DNA of 64,000 bases, from positions 555,072-619,071 of the forward strand of contig JADJMO010000002.1 in assembly GCA_016709545.1 (NCBI GenBank), in the 5' to 3' direction. This DNA is from Myxococcales bacterium (GTDB lineage Bacteria; Myxococcota_A; Polyangia; Polyangiales; JADJMO01). The notes under the pieces were generated by a model. It saw only the letters and a list, made by a program, of their open reading frames with translations, did not search any database and was not told the origin of the DNA. Below are positions 56,593 to 64,000 of the stretch, piece after piece. Each line of letters opens with the position of its first letter. Within the stretch, counting starts at the first letter, position 1. The translations under genes were made by a program, and so were the position numbers.

Positions 56593-57095
56593 TCGCCGCC
56601 GCCGCCGCCACCGGGGCAGGCGGCGACGCAGGCCTGGAACTGCTTGCCCTGCGCGACGGCCTTGCCGCACGACCCGGCGAGCGCGGCGCCGACGCACTTG
56701 GCGCAGGCGAGGTCGGGGCTCGAGAGGTCCTTCTTGGAGCACGCCGTGTCGGCGCACTTGCTCTTGCAGTGCGCGCTGTTGCAGAGGCAGTCGCCGGCCT
56801 GCTGCCAGGTCTTCTTGGCGCCCGCCGGCAGTCGATCCGCGCAGCACGCGAAGCACCCCGCGTAGTCGCTCGCGCTCTTGCACGTGGTGACGTTGACGCC
56901 CGCCTCGTCGTCGGGCGTGTCGTCGAGCACATCGACGACGGCGGAGTCGATCACGAGGGCGTCGCCCACCGCGGAGTCGCGAGACCCGTCCGACGTGGCG
57001 TCGCTGATCTCTTCGGTGGCGGTGAACGAATCGAGGTCGTACGCGCAGCCCACGCCGAAGGCGCAGAGGAGGGCGGACAGGACCACGAAGCGCAT
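56589..57095 (-). CDS. Cysteine-rich lipoprotein
   Basis: 168 residues: MRFVVLSALLCAFGVGC (lipobox GVGC), an acidic Asp/Ser linker, and a C-terminal half with about 13 cysteines (GCFACCADRL, CLCNSAHCKSKCADTACSKK, CAKCVGAALAGSC, CVAACPGGG). Multiple disulphides are likely. This architecture is common in myxobacterial surface proteins of unknown role. Confidence 0.7.
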   Translation of the reverse strand: MRFVVLSALLCAFGVGCAYDLDSFTATEEISDATSDGSRDSAVGDALVIDSAVVDVLDDTPDDEAGVNVTTCKSASDYAGCFACCADRLPAGAKKTWQQAGDCLCNSAHCKSKCADTACSKKDLSSPDLACAKCVGAALAGSCGKAVAQGKQFQACVAACPGGGGGGD

Positions 57096-57170
57096 GAGGG
57101 CCAGAGTTCTAGCGCGGTTTTCGGCCCTGTCGAGCAGGTGTGGACGCCAGTGCCGACGTACCGACGGGAT

Positions 57171-57190
57171 AGCCCGCCGAACGGCGGGCT
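57171..57190. terminator. Hairpin AGCCCGCCG-AA-CGGCGGGCT
   Basis: A perfect nine-base-pair stem with a two-base loop, 55 bases after the peroxiredoxin stop on the minus strand. No T-run. Together with the next hairpin it probably ends the peroxiredoxin transcript before the lipoprotein gene. Confidence 0.5.
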
Positions 57191-57206
57191 TGCCCCGCAG
57201 TCGGTG

Positions 57207-57226
57207 CCCCGGGCTTCAGCCCGGGG
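57207..57226. terminator. Hairpin CCCCGGGCT-TC-AGCCCGGGG
   Basis: A second perfect nine-base-pair stem with a two-base loop, 16 bases from the first and closer to the peroxiredoxin stop. The two stems share an AGCCCG core, so they may be copies of one small repeated hairpin. Confidence 0.5.
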
Positions 57227-57244
57227 GGGCCTCCCTCCCTCCCT

Positions 57245-57883
<639 letters not shown>

Positions 57884-58028
57884 GTCGGACTCCTGTCAGG
57901 TTTCTGAGGCGCGTTGTGGAGAGCCGAAGGCATAAGGAGCCGGCCCACCTCGCGTCAAGCGCGGCAGGGGGCCCGGCGACGGCAGAGTTGGCCTCGACGA
58001 GCTCGGTGAGCGATGCTGCTCGATCAGC

Positions 58029-58954
<926 letters not shown>

Positions 58955-58958
<4 letters not shown>

Positions 58959-59383
58959 AGCCGTTCCGTGTCCTGCCCGTGCTCGCGCTCGCCTCCGCTC
59001 TCGCAGCCGCGAGCGCCGCAGGGTTCGTGGGCTGCTCGAGCGAGACCCCGAAGGCGGGGCTCGGTGACAAGTGCGAGGAGTCGGCCCAGTGCGACACGCC
59101 GAAGGACCTCGTGTGCAAGTGCGTCCGGCGCAAGGCCGCCGACGAGGAGGGCCCCGAGCAGATCCTCGCCCTCGGGACGTGTCAGAAATCCGACTACAAG
59201 TGTCCGCCGGCCGACGCGGGACCGATCGAGACCGGGCCCGACACGGGGACGGGGACGGACACGGGCGCCGATGCGCCCGGGGATGCGCCCACCGACGTTC
59301 CCACCGATGCCGCGAGCGAGGCGGGGGACGGCGCGGCCGATGCCGCCGAGTCCTCCACCGACGCAGATCCGGACGGCGGATGA
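58955..59383 (+). CDS. Cysteine-containing lipoprotein
   Basis: 142 residues: signal with lipobox FVGC, a short Cys-rich module (GDKCEESAQCDTPKDLVCKC … GTCQKSDYKC), then a disordered Asp/Gly/Thr tail. The Cys module is like those following signal peptides of many myxobacterial proteins. Starts inside the xerD stop and ends inside the next gene's start (both ATGA). Confidence 0.7.
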
Positions 59384-60533
59384 ACGCGCTCGGGGGGGAC
59401 AGCGAAGCCGTGACCATCTTGCCGCCGCTCCCTTCGGGCAGCGTGCCGAAGGAGGTCGAGGCCGACCTGCGCGCGCGCACCCGCTCGCTCGACGCGCTGT
59501 TGCGCGCCGCGGCGCAGGAGTTCTCGCTCCTGTTCCTCGCCACGCTCGAGCGCGAGTCCGGGGATCACGCGCGCATCGTGAACGCCTTCGCGAGCGGCAG
59601 CGCCGCCGAGCCCCGCGGCAGCGCCCCGCCCCTCGCGCGTGGCCGACTGCTGGCGCTCCGCGGCGAGGTCGACGCGGCGGCCCGCGCCATCGGCGAGCGC
59701 ACGGGTTGGCTCGCGGTCTACCGCGACCGCCTGGAGGAGCTCGGCGCGGAGCTCGCGCTGGTCGATGCGCTCTTCACGCCCGAGGTGAACGGCCGGGCGG
59801 CCCTGCGCTTCACCGATCAGCACCCGCTCGCCGACCGCCTCGCCGAGGAGTTCGTGCGCGCGATCCCCGACGACGAAGAGGACGAGCGGATCGCCACCGA
59901 CGATCTGCGCGACCCGATGTCGCTCCTCTCGCAGATGCGCGCGCGCCTCGGCTTCGAGCACCTGCGCTCGGTGCGCGTGCTCGTGCGGCCGCGGGTCGGC
60001 GCGCTCGCGGCGGCGGGCGACGGCGTCGTCGTGATCGCCAAGGCCCGCATGACCACCGCCCGCGAGGCCTACCGCGTGGTGCTGCACGAGGTCGACGGTC
60101 ACGTGCTCCCGCGCGAGCGCGGCCGCCGCCACCCGCTCGGGATCGCCACCCTGGGCTCGGCGGGCACCAACGAGGACGAGGAGGGACGCGCGCTCTGCCT
60201 CGAGACCGCCGACGCCATGCTCGACGGCCGCCGACGCCGCACGCTCGGCGCGCGCCACATCGCGGCGCGCATGGTCGTCGACGGCGCCGAGTTCGTGGAC
60301 GTGGTGCGCGGCCTCGCGAGCCGCGGCCTCCCCTGGGAAGAAGCCGTGTCGGTCACGACGAGGGTCACGCGCGGCGGCTTCTCGGATCACGGGCGTCTGC
60401 GGGGGGGCATCGCGCGCGAGCGCGTCTACTTGCCGGCGATGCTTCGCATCGGCGAAGCGAGCCGCAGACCCGGGCTGCTCGCGCGCATGGGCGCCATGCG
60501 GCTCTCGCTGCGTGCCTTCGAGCACCTCGAATA

Positions 60534-60534
<1 letters not shown>
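59380..60534 (+). CDS. DUF1704-like metallopeptidase
   Basis: 384 residues with HEVDGH (HExxxH, ~235-240) in VLHEVDGHVLPRERG and a downstream EDEEGRALCLE giving the third ligand region. This is the DUF1704/MATCAP-like arrangement (HExxxH…E). Eukaryotic relatives remove tubulin tyrosine; bacterial members are uncharacterised. The N-terminal ~150 residues are helical. No export signal, so cytoplasmic. It overlaps the lipoprotein gene before it and, through TAATG, the kinase gene after it. Confidence 0.75.
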
Positions 60535-62156
<1,622 letters not shown>

Positions 62157-62231
62157 AGGCGCGGCGCGAGCGGAACCTCGCACGATTCGTCACGTAGAAA
62201 GCAGCGTGCGGACGCTGGCACCGAGCGGCTC

Positions 62232-62477
62232 ATGTGCTTTGGTGTGCCGATGCCTCCCGACGCCCTCGCATGCCACGACTGTGGTCTGCCAGCGCCGCTC
62301 GAGCCCAGCGGCGAGGTCACCCTCACGCGCAAGGGCTGGCGCCTCTCGCGGCGCATCGAGGCGGGCGCACTCTTGCTCGAGTGGCGCTGTCCGGACTGCG
62401 CACGCGTGCGCCGCAAGAGCGCGCTCGAGCTGCAGGCGACCTTGCCCCCCGACGACAAGGGCCGCCGCGAGGACTAG
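62232..62477 (+). CDS. Small zinc-ribbon-like protein
   Basis: 81 residues with two CxxC knuckles: ACHDCGLPAPL and EWRCPDCARVR. They flank a beta-type segment, as expected for a zinc ribbon. Start at 62232 (MCFGVPMPP), or at the ATG at 62250 (MPPDALACHDCG). Unknown role. Stop shared as CTAG with the convergent barrel gene. Confidence 0.6.
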   Translation: MCFGVPMPPDALACHDCGLPAPLEPSGEVTLTRKGWRLSRRIEAGALLLEWRCPDCARVRRKSALELQATLPPDDKGRRED

Positions 62478-63028
62478 CGGAACAGCAGGCCGACGAACGC
62501 GCGACCGCCGAGGACCTGCGTGCCCTCCGGCACCGTGCCGCGGTGCGTGCGACCGAGCGCGCCCTCGATCCCGAAGACCAGCTCGCCGTGCGCCTCCCGG
62601 ACGCCGGGCCGGATCTCGACGCGCGCGAGACCGAAGACGAAGTTCGCCGACGGGTCCTGGAAGAAGAAGTTGGCGGTCCACATCGCGCCGACGCCGGCCC
62701 CAGCCGCGAGGGCGAACGACCGCACGGGCGCGACCTCGACCAAGAGGGCAGTCCGTGCGTCGGCGGCGAGCAACGCGGTCTCGGCGAACAGCAGCGCGTC
62801 CACGGCGACGATCGGGCCGAGCTGCACGCCGAAGCGCGCCTCGAACCCGAACCCCCCCGAGAACGGCACCGGGGTGTAGCCCCTTGCGTCGGGCTGCATC
62901 GGCGGATCGGGGCGCGCGCCGAGCACGCCGATGGAGCCCTCGATCGCGCCGCGAAGAGGCGCGTCGGCCGCGACGGGGCTCACCGCGAGGGAGAGCGCGA
63001 GCGCGAGACCCGTGGCGAAGAGACGCAT
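62474..63028 (-). CDS. Outer-membrane beta-barrel-like protein
   Basis: 184 residues: signal peptide MRLFATGLALALSLAVSPVA then A-D-A cleavage, followed by alternating strands (FGFEARFGVQLGPIVAVDAL; FALAAGAGVGAMWTANFFF; FVFGLARVEIRPGV) and a last strand ending GRAFVGLLFR. Small OmpA-like or PagP-size barrel, function unknown. ATG at 63028. Confidence 0.65.
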   Translation of the reverse strand: MRLFATGLALALSLAVSPVAADAPLRGAIEGSIGVLGARPDPPMQPDARGYTPVPFSGGFGFEARFGVQLGPIVAVDALLFAETALLAADARTALLVEVAPVRSFALAAGAGVGAMWTANFFFQDPSANFVFGLARVEIRPGVREAHGELVFGIEGALGRTHRGTVPEGTQVLGGRAFVGLLFR

Positions 63029-63149
63029 GCCACCGAGCCTCGCACGTCGGAGCACGCCCGTCGTGCGAATGCCCGTGGCATCACGGGGGCCACGCTGCGC
63101 ATCTCGTGGGGGTTGCAGGTACCCCGGCGAGCAGCCATGCTCCGCCCCG

Positions 63150-64000
63150 ATGCAGAAGAAGAATGCCGGTGCGCCGCGCCTCACCTCGTCGCACACGCGG
63201 GGCAAGCCGAAGGCAGCGAAGGGCCGCGCGCCGCAGGCCGCTCGGGCAGCGAGCAGCCGAGGACCGAGTCAGGGAGTCCCCTCGGCCAACCAGCAGAAGC
63301 GCAAGCCCACCCCCACGCGTCGTGCCGAGTCCGCGTCGGCCGCCCCCACGCGCTGCGGCACCGTCGCCATCGTCGGCCGCCCGAACGTGGGCAAGTCCAC
63401 GCTGGTCAACGCGCTCGTGGGCTTTCGCCTGTGCATCACGACCCCCAAGCCGCAGACCACGCGCGACGCGATCCTCGGCGTGCTCACGCGCCCGGCCACC
63501 GAGGAGAGCCCCGCCGCCCAGCTCGTCTTCCTCGACACGCCCGGCCTCCACCGCGCCAAGAACAAGCTCGGCGCGCACATGAACGCGCACGCCGAGGAGT
63601 CCGCCCGCAACGCCGACGTCGTCGTCTACGTCGCCGAGGCCACCGACACCCCGAAGGGTCGCGACGACGCCCTCGCGCGCGTGGTCACCCTCGCCGAGGG
63701 CACGCCGATCATCCTCTGTCTCAACAAGGTCGACACCATCAAGGACAAGGCCGCTCTGCTCGCGGTCCTCGAGGCGTGGGGCAAGCTGCACGAGTTCGCG
63801 GCGTTCGTGCCCATCAGCGCGGCGCGCGGTGGCCGTGGCCGCGGCAAGTCCGACGGCCTCGAGCGCCTGCTCGACGAGGTCGCCAAGCTGCTCCCCGAGG
63901 GCGAGCTCCTGTTCCCCGACGACGAGCTCACCGACCGCCCCGAGCGCTTCCTCGCGAGCGAGGCCATCCGCGAGCAGGTCATGCTGCAGACCCGCGACGA
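63150..64000 (+). CDS. era: GTPase Era, N-terminal part (runs off the right edge)
   Basis: Era begins GTVAIVGRPNVGKSTLVNAL (G1), ITTPKPQTTRDAI (G2), VFLDTPGLHRAK (G3), LCLNKVDTI (G4) and continues to LTDRPERFLASEAIREQVML before the KH domain, which is beyond the window. Era binds 16S rRNA and helps 30S assembly. The ATG at 63150 adds ~68 residues rich in Lys/Arg/Pro/Ala ahead of the GTPase domain, which Era proteins normally lack. A later start is possible, but the frame is coding-like throughout. Confidence 0.93.
   Translation, partial: MQKKNAGAPRLTSSHTRGKPKAAKGRAPQAARAASSRGPSQGVPSANQQKRKPTPTRRAESASAAPTRCGTVAIVGRPNVGKSTLVNALVGFRLCITTPKPQTTRDAILGVLTRPATEESPAAQLVFLDTPGLHRAKNKLGAHMNAHAEESARNADVVVYVAEATDTPKGRDDALARVVTLAEGTPIILCLNKVDTIKDKAALLAVLEAWGKLHEFAAFVPISAARGGRGRGKSDGLERLLDEVAKLLPEGELLFPDDELTDRPERFLASEAIREQVMLQTRD

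Overview
This is a GC-rich chromosomal stretch of a myxobacterium-like organism (phylum Myxococcota, probably class Polyangia). The reasons are the many small lipoproteins with Asp/Thr/Gly-rich linkers, a PknB-type kinase with an AgmX-like tail, a multi-PAS hybrid kinase, tectonin-like and glycine-rich secreted proteins, and an HSD17B4-like multifunctional enzyme. The assignment rests on gene style, not on a phylogeny.

Layout. 1-5582: a partial unknown gene, a lipase-maturation-factor membrane protein, a RhuM gene and a condensation-type acyltransferase. 5628-18958: a genomic island of about 13.3 kb inserted in the 3' end of a tRNA-Phe gene. A perfect 61-bp direct repeat, which includes the 3' half of the tRNA, bounds it. 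It carries a tyrosine integrase beside the tRNA, a possible excisionase, an XRE regulator, an IS630 transposase, a broken second transposase, and two divergent operons of unrecognised beta-rich proteins, each ending in a beta-barrel-like protein. Those operons are the best candidate for an undescribed system.

18985-35582: lipoproteins; an SDR-MaoC enzyme with three SCP2 domains behind a 20-bp palindrome; an orphan TssM/IcmF; an SDR; a cysteine-peptidase-like lipoprotein; a truncated dehydrogenase; a P-loop kinase-like protein; and GapN. 35620-51616: a hybrid kinase with a cysteine-less LOV domain, a NarM-like protein, a methyltransferase, a tectonin-like propeller, an AbiEii-like nucleotidyltransferase with a small partner, an M16 peptidase pair, OsmC, a GH5-like hydrolase, a GAF-GGDEF cyclase and DoxX. 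51629-64000: gyrA, rmlC, a peroxiredoxin, a tightly overlapping xerD/lipoprotein/DUF1704/kinase operon, and the start of era.

At least seven otherwise normal genes, gyrA among them, carry a single frameshift, usually at or near a short G/C run. Residual assembly indels are the simplest explanation, so broken genes should be read with that in mind. Five convergent gene pairs use one shared CTAG as both stop codons.
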